From Lumbricus terrestris (Eukaryota; Annelida; Clitellata; Crassiclitellata; Lumbricidae), in contig OX457052.1 in the NCBI GenBank assembly GCA_949752735.1, positions 15,443,668 to 15,507,667 on the forward strand: a stretch of 64,000 nucleotides of DNA. The letters run 5' to 3'. The translations under genes were made by a program, and so were the position numbers. Shown here in pieces: positions 30,038 to 42,436 of this stretch; within the stretch, counting starts at the first letter, position 1, and every line of letters starts with the position of its first letter. The notes beneath the pieces were generated by a model that was not told the origin of the DNA, did not search any database, and saw only the letters and a list, made by a program, of their open reading frames with translations.

Positions 30038-30714
30038 GTCTCCCACCACGACGACGGCGGTTCATTACACGTTGTTCCGTATACGGTTATCAGTCTTTTT
30101 TGACAACCTTTTAGCTGTCCGACGCACCCAGTATGAGAATTGTAAAAAATAACTAGGTTTAGACGTTGACCTGTGTGGGCTTAGGGCTGCAATGAAGACT
30201 TTCCTGTGGGGTCCTAAGAAAGACTAGGGGTTGAACCCCCACGACCCCGGCAATTCTCACCCAGAATGCGCCGAAACCTTTGGCCTGAATACTGCTGCTG
30301 TAACGACGAGCCTATGCTGTTTGATGGGTCTACGCCCAAAGTAGAATAAGGCCCATGGTTAGTAATACTCTCAAGCGTCACTGTTATTCATACGGCTGTT
30401 AACACTACATGCTCACGGCAACAGTACTGTTAACAGCAAGGTGACTGTTTGTAAGACGTGATGACATCGGAGGTAACTGTTTTGCCTGCGGTTGGCCGAA
30501 GAAGACGTACTTATCATTGCTACAGACTTGGGAACATCTGCAACTACCAACGAGAGAAAAAAACATCAAAAATAATCATCATCAAATAAACAGTTAAGAA
30601 CTAAACATTGCGGTTAGAATTAATACACTTTAAATCGTAATTACTGCAGCAACTGAATAAGAAATTATCTCTGTAGAAAGCGGACTGCTATCTCCTTCGG
30701 ACTACTCTTATGAT

Positions 30715-30750
30715 CAATCGATCGATCGATCAATCGATCAATCAATCGAT
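30715..30750 (+). repeat. (GATC/AATC)n microsatellite
   Basis: Short run of CGATCGATCAATC units. Confidence 0.8.
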
Positions 30751-31017
30751 TTTCGTTTATTCTTGCCATCAAATTGACAGGTCGCGACGTTTAACAAATA
30801 TATAAGACAGAAATATCGTTGCAGAATCATCTCATCCATTAGCTACTAAAATGGGTTGAGATTGTAAACATTATCACGGCTCTCAAGCGTTTTTTTTTTT
30901 TTTTATCTCAGCCGACTCAGCTGCAGAAACGCGGGATTCGATCGTCTCGATGCATTCCATGTGGAAACACTTAAATATAGTTTCATTGCAGATGAGAATT
31001 TTATTTGCGCACGTGTG

Positions 31018-31217
31018 CTGTACCTCCACATGTACATGTATTGTACCTGTACATAGGCTATACTGTACCTGTGCATGTATGGTACCTGTACATGTACATG
31101 TACTGTACCTGTACATATACTGTACCTGTACATGTACCATACCTGTTCATGTACTGTACCTGTTCATGTATTGTACCTGTACATGTACTGTACCTATACA
31201 TATCCTGTACATTGTAC
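31018..31217 (+). repeat. TGTACCTGTACA tandem repeat next to adhesion-gene exon
   Basis: About 200 bases of degenerate 12-18 base units of GTACCTGTACATGTACT. On the reverse strand it begins right at the donor of the FN3-5 variant B exon. Open frames on both strands are artefacts. Confidence 0.85.
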
Positions 31218-31379
31218 CTGGATCGAGTCCAGCGGTGATGACCTGTGTGCTGCTGATGTGGTCACCAACTTCTCCTCTCGTTACAACTCGAATCTCGTAT
31301 TGTCTTCCGGGTTCGAGTCCTCGAACGACGCCCCATTGCGTCGCTGGGAATTGGGTCGTGTTCCGCCAGATGATCAGGC
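31218..31379 (-). CDS. Adhesion-gene exon: FN3-5 second half, variant B
   Basis: Acceptor TTTTGACAG, donor CCAGGTACAA, entry and exit in phase 1. IIWRNTTQFPATQWGVV then GLEPGRQYEIRVVTRGEVG is the C'-to-G part of an FN3 domain. The first half needed upstream is encoded only at 35184-35053, which is already served by the exon at 34082-33903. The two exons align (W...W.V..GL.P...YE.RV..R) and have the same phases, so alternative use is likely. Confidence 0.8.
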
Positions 31380-31662
31380 CTGTCAAAAACCGACAAGTTT
31401 ACGTCAGGTAGGAATATTATATTATATTGTATCAAAACATTGATTTTATATAGCGCCTCTGGTAAGGTGAACCGTTTCAATGCGCGGAGTCACAAGAAAG
31501 GAAATAGGTTTTGAGTAAAGAAAACGAGGAGGCGGGATTACCCGCTGGAATTTGAGATCGAGTAGCTGAAAGAGGCGTACCGGTATTATAGAGACCGTTT
31601 CTGTATCTACTACTTGTACACATGTTCTTTTGTTTCTTTGGCAATAAATAAATAAATTAAAA

Positions 31663-31693
<31 letters not shown>

Positions 31694-32347
31694 ATACCAA
31701 AGAGAGGGACCAGTTGAGGCAAATGAACTATAGAGTACTAGACGATCATGTCTGTCTGAAGAGCAAGTGGGTGATGCGAGGAGGCTGAAAGTAATACTAA
31801 AATCTATATAAAATAAAGTATACTAAAGACACGGTAAAAGAATATAGTCAAAAGGCCTATTAGACACCACGTTGCAATAAAATTATATTTTAATACACAC
31901 GGCCAAGCTGTGTGGATCAACATGATAACATCTGGGACAAAATCGTGTGTGTGGTTGAGCTTTCGTACAGATCATGTAGCATTGTAGCACGCACCTGTCT
32001 GCCTGTATTGCACGTAGAATGATGAAACGACTTGCATTTGGTCGGCTAGTTTCACTCCAAATGTTGACTTGTCGACGACGACGATCTTAAAGGATGGCTG
32101 CGTCAAGTCTGTTCAATGCAAAGGCAAGGATAATGAATATTCATCAGTGATGATTATTCATGAGTGCTGATTATGCGTGAATTATTGCTGATTGGTTGAT
32201 TAATTGATCGGCAATTGATTGATTGATCGATCGATCGATTGGTGACTGACTGATTGATTGATTGGTTGATTGATTTGTCTCAGAGCCCTATTACTGATGC
32301 CTCAGCATTATACAGTGGCGCTAAATAAATGAACGATACAATCATCA

Positions 32348-32380
<33 letters not shown>

Positions 32381-32423
32381 GCGTCAACGTCAACGTCATC
32401 GTCATCGTCATCGTCAACGTCAA

Positions 32424-32459
<36 letters not shown>

Positions 32460-32499
32460 GGTCATCGTCATCATCATCATCATCATCATCATCGTCATC

Positions 32500-32598
<99 letters not shown>

Positions 32599-32604
32599 GT
32601 CATC

Positions 32605-32672
<68 letters not shown>

Positions 32673-32675
32673 TAC

Positions 32676-32728
<53 letters not shown>

Positions 32729-35700
32729 CCATCATCATCTATAGACAATCTACAAAGCGCAGATATTGAAGACTAGTGCCTCTTTTCGCTGTCTCAAGAC
32801 CACTTTTTCTCTCTGTTGGTCTCACGCACTGGGAGCGCCTCTGATTGGTACGCACTACGATAGGCGATATATAAATTTACATATACAATACAATACAATA
32901 CAACAACGTGACTATCCACGCATCACTTTGAACTAAACCCAGCAAAACATATTATTTATTTATTATTTATTTATTTACTAGCTGTACCCGGCCACGCGTT
33001 GCTGTGGCTGAAAAGACCGTCCATCCCTCCCTCCCTACCTCCCTTCCCCTACCTGCCTCCCTCCCTCCGTCCCTCCCTCCGTCCCTCCCTCTCTCCCGCT
33101 CCTTTCCTCCCTCCCTCCCTCCCTCCCTCCCTCCCTCCCTCCCTCCCTCCCTCCCTCCCTCCCTCCCTCCCTCCCTCCCTCCCTCCCTCCCTCCCTCCCT
33201 CCCTCCCTTCCTCCCTCACCCCTCCGTTCCCTACAGCTACATAGATATATGCGCTATATAAGAACACGCGCGGATAAAAAAAACACACACATACGCATAC
33301 ACGCGTTGTGTTTTTTCCAAAAAAGCATATAAAACCCGTCCGTTCGAACATTGTTTGAAAATTTGAAAACCGACAGTTACATATAAATGCGCTACAGAAA
33401 CACTTGACGGGGAGTTGACTTGACGGTATGCACGGCCTTGGAATGCAAATGGACGGCGCGGCCTCATTGGAATGCAAATGGACGGACGCGTGAAAGTGGA
33501 ATTAAAAGTTGTGTATTTTGGTCGAAAAGATTGCGCTTTTCCCCAAAAGGCATAAAAAGAACCCGGAGGTGTTCGAATGGAACGGTTTGCGAAAATTTTC
33601 AAAGCAATCGGTTCAGAACTCTCCGAGAACCGATGTAACAAACGGTAACTTTTTACATTTTTATTTATATAGATTTATTTATTTATTTATTATTTCTTAT
33701 TTCTATATTATTTATTTCTTTATTATTTCTTTATTATTTCTTTATTATTTATTTTATTTATTTATTATTTATTTATTATTTATTTATTATTTATTTATTA
33801 TTTATTTATTTTTATTCATTTATTTTATTTTATTTATTTATTTATTTATTTATTTATTATTTAGTTGATTCCTGCAGCATTGCTAGTCACGCCCTCTCTG
33901 ACCTCGTTTCATGCTGATGCGAACAGTCTGGATGCCCGTCATCACCTCGCGGCCATGTCCTGCTTCAGTGCCGTCACTCCTTGCTATCACTCGCATCTCG
34001 TAGATGACCTCCGGGGACAGACCCTCGATGACCATCCAGCTCCGTCTCCTCTCCATCTCAGACATCGTCCAGACTTTGTCACCTGCATAACGCCAAACAG
34101 CCACGTATGTATGTATGTATGTATGTATGTATGTATGTATGTATGTATGTATGTATGTATGTATGTATGTATGTATGTATGTATGTATGTATGTATGTAT
34201 GTATGTATGTATGTATGTATGTATGTATGTATGTATGTATGTATGTATGTATGTATGTATGTATGTATGTATGTATGTATGTATGTATGTATGTATGTAT
34301 GTATGTATGTATGTATGTATGTATGTATGTATGTATGTATGTATGTATGTATGTATGTATGTATGTATGTATGTATGTATGTATGTATGTATGTATGTAT
34401 GTATGTATATGAACATTTATATAGCGCCTTACAATAACCTCACGAAGGCGCCAAGCGTAGCTACCGGACGTAGCCTACGTTCTGCACCGCAGCGTATAAA
34501 TGAATTATTATTATGCACCTGCATGTCTTAGAATACACGGAACCATGCTGGTGTTTTAGCCTAACACAGCATGTTTTAGTTTGTAAACAACATAATTTTC
34601 AGGTAGCAATCACATCAATCTCTTTCTAGAAATTTGTCGGTTTACACAGGAGACCCAAAATGGGCCAGAGGTCCCGCAAGCCAGGGCGATCTGCGACGAT
34701 CTAATTGAGAAAAATGCATCACGGCCAACGATGTAAATAATTAGGAGAATAACTTGGAGAAATAAATTCTTAGCTAACGTATGACGAGAAGGAAATTATA
34801 GAACAGACGTTAGCAACATACAAGTTTTAAAAAACCAGACAGAACTTACAAGCAAACAAAAGCACACTTATAATTAGGCTGATCATAGACAGGAGAAACC
34901 AATGCGCATGATCTAGTTGAGAAACATCATTTTAAAGCCAAACATACATGTTCTGCCTTTCCCATTGCATGGAGCTGAGACTTGGACGCTAACCAAGAAC
35001 TTGAAGGTCTAGTTGGGTGTTTTGTCAGACCTTGGAGCAATTAATCTCTCACCTAGCTTCCTGTACTGAACCATGAAGACCGTGTCGTGCGAATTTTCGT
35101 CGTCTAAGGAATTTCGTGGATACCAAGTTACGTTCAAGACTCGCCTGCTGACGTTTACTGTCGTAAAATTTGGAGCCACCGAAGCTAAAGAAACGGAGCG
35201 AAACAACGCGTGAGTCGGATAGACTCGACCGACATAACATAATTATTCAGTGGCGCATAGATCTATTCGGAGCCATAGACTAAATGACAATAGACTAAAA
35301 AGCATAGATCATTGTGACCTGTGTAACATCCATATAGGTAGTCTATTTGCATGGGCATATTAAGGGGACTTACGGGTTCAACCACGAAAATTATTTGTTA
35401 ATTATTTTAACGAATTCTCCTCTGAACTTGACAGAAATGTGAAAACCTGCCATTGACAACTTTTAGTCAACTAAACAACTTTTGCAAACCGCCAACTAGT
35501 GAACTTTTTTTCTTAGTGATCTCTGACGTCATCTATCCTAGCGCACAGACCGACTTGTTCAGTTTTCACATGAAATGGTGCGTGGGGTCAAGAGGGAGCA
35601 CAAATTGACACCCATTTTAAAACTACTACTGTGGTTTTTAACCAAACTTTTCGCACTACAACTCCAATGACAATGGTCGTACACATGATGAAACTGAGAA

Positions 35701-36846
35701 ATTTACATTTAGGAACATCCATGAACAGCTGCCTATACCTACGTTTTGAATTTCCTACCTTGATTTTTCAAGCTCTTGCTAGAAATGTAACTTCACCATT
35801 GTTTTTTTTACCTCCCCCCTGCAACACTATCTGCGGGCATCCATAGAATGGTGCTACAAAAATAATGTCTGATACCAATGATATTAAGCAGCCAATGGTT
35901 ACTCTTCTAACTCATTGTGCATTATTCTGCGAGCCAACGCAATTATTCCTTGTAATGACATTTAGGCCTAACATCACATTACAGGCAAGCGCAGAGAGCG
36001 CCTCTGAGTAGCTACAGGTATCCTAAGGAGGCGTTATATAAATTCTTAGAATGAATGAATGAACGAACATTGAGGAAAATTAGGGATTTAGGTAAAGGTA
36101 ATAATGCTTACTGTTACCATTACGTTATTACATAATAATGTTTACAGTTACGATTACGTTATTACACAATAATGTTTACAGTTACGATTACGTTGTTACA
36201 TAATAATGTTTATAGTTACGATTACGCTATTACATAATAATGTTTACAGTTACGATTACGCTATTACATAACAATGTTTACAGTTACGATTACGTTATTA
36301 CATAATAAAGTTTACAGTTACGATTACGTTATTACACAATAATGTTTACAGTTACGATTACGTTTATTACATAATAATGTTTACAGCTACGATTACGTTA
36401 AATTACATAGTAATGTTTACAGTTACGACTACGGTATTACATAGTAATGTTTACAGTTACGATTACGCTATTACATAGTAATGTTTACAGTTACGATTAC
36501 GCTAAATTACATACGTCCGTTTGGCAGCGTCTGCGCGTCTATCGTTGTCGATCGACCCCTCCCTGCTTTCGTTCTGGCGGCGAGGCTGAATCGGTAGACG
36601 GTGTTCGGCTGGAGACGTGTCAGACGGAAGGTCACGGTAGTCGGATCGTCGATCGATATCTCCTTCCAGGCATCAAGGGAGTCGACCATCGATGCCTCGT
36701 TATCTTCTCGATGGTCGGACGAGATTCGCAGGTACTTCAGCGCTGTCGTCGAGAAAAATAAGACAATTTCAACACTTTTTTATATTACTTTCTATATCTC
36801 TTTATGTAGCCATGTGCGGTGTGTCACTTGGTTTTTCTCATTAAAC

Positions 36847-36884
<38 letters not shown>

Positions 36885-39800
36885 GCAATGCACTTTCTAA
36901 ACATCGTGTACATAGATTTGTAGGCCTATAACGCCTCTAGCAGAATGACTGTTCCTACATGTAGGTGCTCACTTCATGTGACGCCAGGGACAATTAAATG
37001 CATACATGTACAAAGAACGAGACACGTAAAACAAAGAAAATGAATAAATAAATTTTTAGATAATCGCATACCACGAATAATAAAAATCTAATATTAATAA
37101 TAATAATAATAATATTTTTTTAAAATAATAATAATAATAATTGAGGGAAAAAGCCGAAGACGAAGCCGTGAATCCGCCTTCTATTACTATTCTATTACTA
37201 TAACTATTCTATTACTATTACTATTCTATTACTATAACTATTCTATTACTATAACTATTCTATTACTATTACTTTTATTTTGCTTTACCATAATAATCCT
37301 TCTTCTTCATATACTTCGTCGCCATCGTCATCATCATCATTAGCAGCATCATTATCATCATAATTATCATTATCATAATAATTATCATATCATCATCACA
37401 TTCATATTCATATTCAACATCGTCATCATCATGTTCATCGTCGTCGTCGTTGTCATCATCATCATAGCCGTCATCGCCGTCGTCGTCCACACCACCACCC
37501 ACCACCACCACCACCACCACCCCCACCCCCACCACCACCACCGCCATCAGCTTCCTCAACCATCACAACCACCACCCACCACCATCACAACCACCACCCA
37601 CCACCACCACCACCACACCACCACCGCCATCAGCTTCCTCAACCGCTTCTTCTTACTCCTCTCCGGTATTTCTTCTTTTCCTCTTTCCCCCCTTTTCCCT
37701 TCCGCTCATCATTTAATGCTTATCACCAAACTATCGGCTTCTACAGAATTTCAGCCCACAGACAAAGATGGAATGGATAATTTTTCCGCTGCTGGAAGAT
37801 AACGGAGATGCCCAAAGAAAAGGCGTCTGCAGGTCGTGCAATCTCTCAAAATTAATCCCGAGAAAGAGAGAATGCCAACACGAAAAATCTTAGCAAGGAA
37901 ATATCGCAAAAAAGCCCTATCGCCCCATCGCCGCCATCAACTTGATTGCCTGATGGACTAGCTATCCATGGTTGGTGTTGTTACCTGTGTAGAGCAGTGT
38001 ATATCCAATCAAGACGCCGTTCGTCAGACTCGGCTTTCGCCATGTAACGTAGAGTTCTGTGGACATCCGCCTGTCCACCCGAAACCCTTCAGGAGATTCT
38101 GGAACTATAAGTAATTGAAAGCAGATCTCTGGTCGACGGGTAAAAACATATTCCTGTGATGTATGTATGCATGTATGTATGTATGTATGTATGTATGTAT
38201 GTATGTATGTATGTATGTATGTATGTATGTATGGTGTATGTATGTATGTATGTATGTATGTATGTATGTATGTATGTATGTATGTATGTATGTATGTATG
38301 TATGTATGCATGTATGCATGTATGCATGTATGCATGTATGCATGTATGCATGTATGCATGTATGCATGTATGCATGTATGTATGTATGTAATGTATGTAT
38401 GTATGTATGTATGTATGTATGTATGTATGTATGTATGTATGTATGTATGTATGTATGTATGTATGTATGTATGTATGTATGTATGTATGTATGTATGCAT
38501 GTATTCATGCATGCATGTATGTAATTTTATTTTTCCATTTGGAAAGGTCCTTTTCGGAATCTCTAGACGTTTGACATTCACGAAGTACCTTCCAGGATCA
38601 GTTTGACATGAGGTGGTCAAAAAGTACCTTCTGGGAATTTCCTGTAGGAGTTTCTCGCACCTAAGCTTAAAGTTGCTTCGTCTTTTAAATAATCGCACGC
38701 GTAATCTCGATATTTTTGCAGCGCCCACACAGTTATGTCGCGGGAACAGCTTATGCGCAGGCGCTCAGTCAAAAAAGTCAATAGACAGGTAGTCTATTTC
38801 GGATCCTTTTCCCCGTCAGGATTCGGAGGTCAGGCACGGTCATATACTACGATCGACGGTGTTCGGAATTGGGTGACGAGTTATTCTAGAGGTTGGGGGG
38901 GGGGGAGAGGAAAGGAATCATGCTAGAAATTTTGAGATGGGTCGTCTTCAGTGTTGTCTGAAAGTTCTACATTGAGATTGCTGGAGTTTCGCAATGATTG
39001 GTAGGTCTATAAAACGGCAAATGGGAAGTTTCACTTCTAACCACGCACACACACGCACAAACACGTACATCCAAACCTCTGATTCTCCTAAACTGTAATA
39101 TTACAGCTGCCACCATGCAGACTGTTTAATTTATGGTATATGTATAATTTGTATATATAATATATATATATATATATACATTATTACATATATTATAATA
39201 TATATGCATATTATACATATGAACATAATATATATATGATTTATATATATGGTATGATCTCCTATCGCCTGATCAACGCACAATAAGGCGATTCCAGATA
39301 CGCCCAACAGAATTATTACCGTACTAATAATAGTTGCACTTCAATCCCGTCTAGCCAATAAATCAGAAAGGTTGCTGCCCCGAATTCTCCTGTCATCATC
39401 GATGCCACAAAGGACTTGACCTACTCATCAGCTTAAGCCTATAAATCCAATCAACGGTGACGCGCAACGATTAATCAACGGTATACAGAGAATAAAGTAG
39501 AATTAGGTCTATAAGTAGATCAACACTGTACGATAGTCGTTATGATATAGACACAGGTGAAGCACTTAAGTACTGATATAGAGTATACTGTCGCCTACAT
39601 TGTTTAGTTGCGTGTTATTTGCTTCCATATTTGTTTACTAATCCCACAGAATATAGACCTACATAGTTCCACGCGAGTACATTTATTTGTGTGCACATTA
39701 CTGCCGATTACTACAAAATATTCAAGCCAAAGAACATGCGCGTTAACTCGGTCACTGGTTGTTCTCTGCCAGTGCCAGTCCCAAGCCTGGCTAAAGGAGG

Positions 39801-42126
39801 AGGGCGACACTAATCATCTTTGATATGGCAGTGTCGTTAAACGTGCAACAAGAACATGCGCGTTCTTCTAATTATATAGGGGCTGTATACATAGACTACG
39901 CTCTCTACAGGAATTTCAAATTGTTCTTCAATCACTGGAGTTGGTCTGGGAGCGCCTCTGGGTAGATGTGTGCTGTGAAGAAGTGCTGTGAAGAAGTGCT
40001 ATATAAGGCTTCTCTATGAATGAATGATTAGACAAATTTTCCCGTGGTCTATGTATATAGGCAACTTAGAAAGTCAGTATATTGGATGGATGGATCCGAT
40101 TTGACCAGGGTCTATGACAACAGAGGTCGTTACCCGGGACAGAAATTTGCTCGGCATATTACAGCACTTAAGAGCTTTGCAATTGTTTGCAGTTGTTTTG
40201 CAATTGTTTGCCAAAGTCAGTGTAGATGATTTCGTTGGCTCTTATACATTTCATCAGGTCGATCCAGATCAGTGGTTCCCAACCTTTTTTGACTTTCGGG
40301 CCACTTCTTCTAAGTTGAAACACTCGAGGGCCACTTTTCTTAATTGAAGGACATTAAGTGGCCACAAGGCTAGAATTTAATTAATTTAAAGCATATAAAA
40401 TGGCTATAGGCCTAGATGTAAATGAATCAAATTATAATGTTTGATGTTATTCATAGACTTCAAAATAAAATAACGTAATGGAAAATTATTATGTGTAATA
40501 ATATCCTGTCCAAATTGTCAATTTTTTAAAATATTTATGTTAATTAGAACTTTGAGAGATGAGGGCCATTTTTGGAGACCTGGCGGACCCCTTTAGGCCC
40601 GCGGGCCAAGGGTTGGGAACCACTGATCTAGATCTAAGCAGGTAAGCAAGTACATTTAGGCAGGTTATTTTGTGCAAAAGTTCAAACCCTTTCTAACCTC
40701 CATCGTCTGTCTGAAAGGTGATCGGTGTGCTCGGTGGTCCAGCGTATTTCCCGTTTAAGACCATGATATGAGCCGTGATGTTGGCGAATGGCCAAAGGTT
40801 GTAGACGTGCGTCGAACCCACTCCTCTCGAGCTCACTGGGTCCGGGTTCGGTCCACAGAAGTCCGGTTCGTGGTAGAGAATCGTATGCTCTCGAAAATCT
40901 GAGACTTCTGAGCTGGTCCGCCAGAACTGGATCTAAGTAAGTAAGCATGTATTTGCTTTATTAACCAAGGGATAATCGTACGTTTGCACGCAACCATCTA
41001 ATACGGAGAGCTAAACTGTAGGCCCATAATAATATACAAATAGCATTCTAAAAAAATGATAAGCCTAAATATAGCATCCTAACAATAAATGCTGTGAGAG
41101 TCAGGCTATCAGCTTTGGATTTATGCAGTATATGGATGGAAAGGAAGGAGGGTTGGCAGGACTATGGTAATTGAAAGGAAGCCGTATGCGTGGGAAATAT
41201 TATAGGTCTACGGCGATAAGCGCATGCATTTTAAGGAAGTATAATAGTATATAGGCTTTATTAGCTTTCGATAAACACACGGACAGTAGGCTTATAATAT
41301 TGTACCGAACGATCATGTGATATTTGTACACCTATGGATTATGCCATCATTATGGCATGTTCGCTCGCTTTATAGATCAATTAATAATTATTTATAGAAA
41401 TTATTCTCTTTATTCATTAATGCTATAGTCGTCATCCCATATAGACACAGTCCCCGTAGTCTTGATAGTCCCACGCTGCCGTACAGCAATGCGCGCCCAC
41501 CATGCATTGGACTTTCATACTGAAATAGTCTTCCATTAACAATTCGCGATACTACATTGCATGATTGTATCTCATGAAAGATTCTCGAAGTAAAATAAGT
41601 CGCACTGTCCTATTTAGAACTGTCCGGTAGCTACGTTAAGCGCTTTCATGAGGTTATTTCAAGGCGCTATATAAATGTTCATGTATACATACATAATTAC
41701 TTATACACATCATCATATATATAGCGTAGACTCGTAACAGTGGATAATATATGAATAGGAACAAAAAAGCAGAAGCAGACGCGGGTCCTTGATGTACTAT
41801 TTTACCGTCGTTTAACGGTAATTCATAAAGTTGAAAAAGCAGCCGTCAAGACAGTCTAATACCCTAAAATCCCGCATATCATCCAAGTCCAATAAATCAT
41901 ACTAATGATGAAAGTTTTCCTCGCCATACCATCTGCCGGTCGATTGTGCGGCTGTGGATCCGTATATACATGTACATGTAGGAGCAGGTGGTTAGACGCG
42001 GCTTGGACCGAAAGCAGCAGGTCATGCTTTACATGACTTCAATCGCCAGGACGTCAGTAAAGAGGATGTAGTGCATAATAGATGCGAAATAGGCTAATAG
42101 TTTTATTATTATTATTAGTAGTAGTA

Positions 42127-42203
<77 letters not shown>

Positions 42204-42385
42204 TTGCAGCATCGCATCTGACAGCAACATCAGCAGGAGCCGGTGAGGCCGCAAACCAGGCAGCCGTCGCCAAAAGATCAAAGTACGCCGCAGTCACTCG
42301 AACCCATGCCTTCGTGGCGGTGGCATTGGAATCCGGCGGGTCATTATAAAAATAAAAATAAATTTAAAAAAAATAATAATAATAA

Positions 42386-42436
<51 letters not shown>

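Larger units (their letters stand above)
28055..31217. other. Gap between convergent genes
   Basis: Lies between the ADAM stop and the last recognised exon of the reverse-strand adhesion gene. It holds a TIR element at about 29745-30037, a diverged repeat block (30110-30280, similar to 46140-46320) and simple repeats. Exons for a transmembrane helix or an ankyrin-binding tail of the adhesion gene were sought here on the reverse strand and not recognised. Confidence 0.5.

Noticed and set aside
32280..32769. Poly-Asp, poly-Met and poly-Ile frames
   Set aside because: Products of the (ATC)n tract on both strands.
33865..34531. MYVC/HTYI repeat frames
   Set aside because: Products of the (GTAT)n tract. 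Only the 33903-34082 reverse-strand part is coding, in an FN3 exon.
38089..38728. Long MYVC/HTYI repeat frames
   Set aside because: Products of the TATG tetramer tract at 38157-38522; only 37985-38104 on the reverse strand is coding.
38735..38926. 63-codon forward open frame after TTTTTGCAG
   Set aside because: Acceptor-like context but no conserved residues and no partner exon on the + strand; Gly-rich end is a G run.
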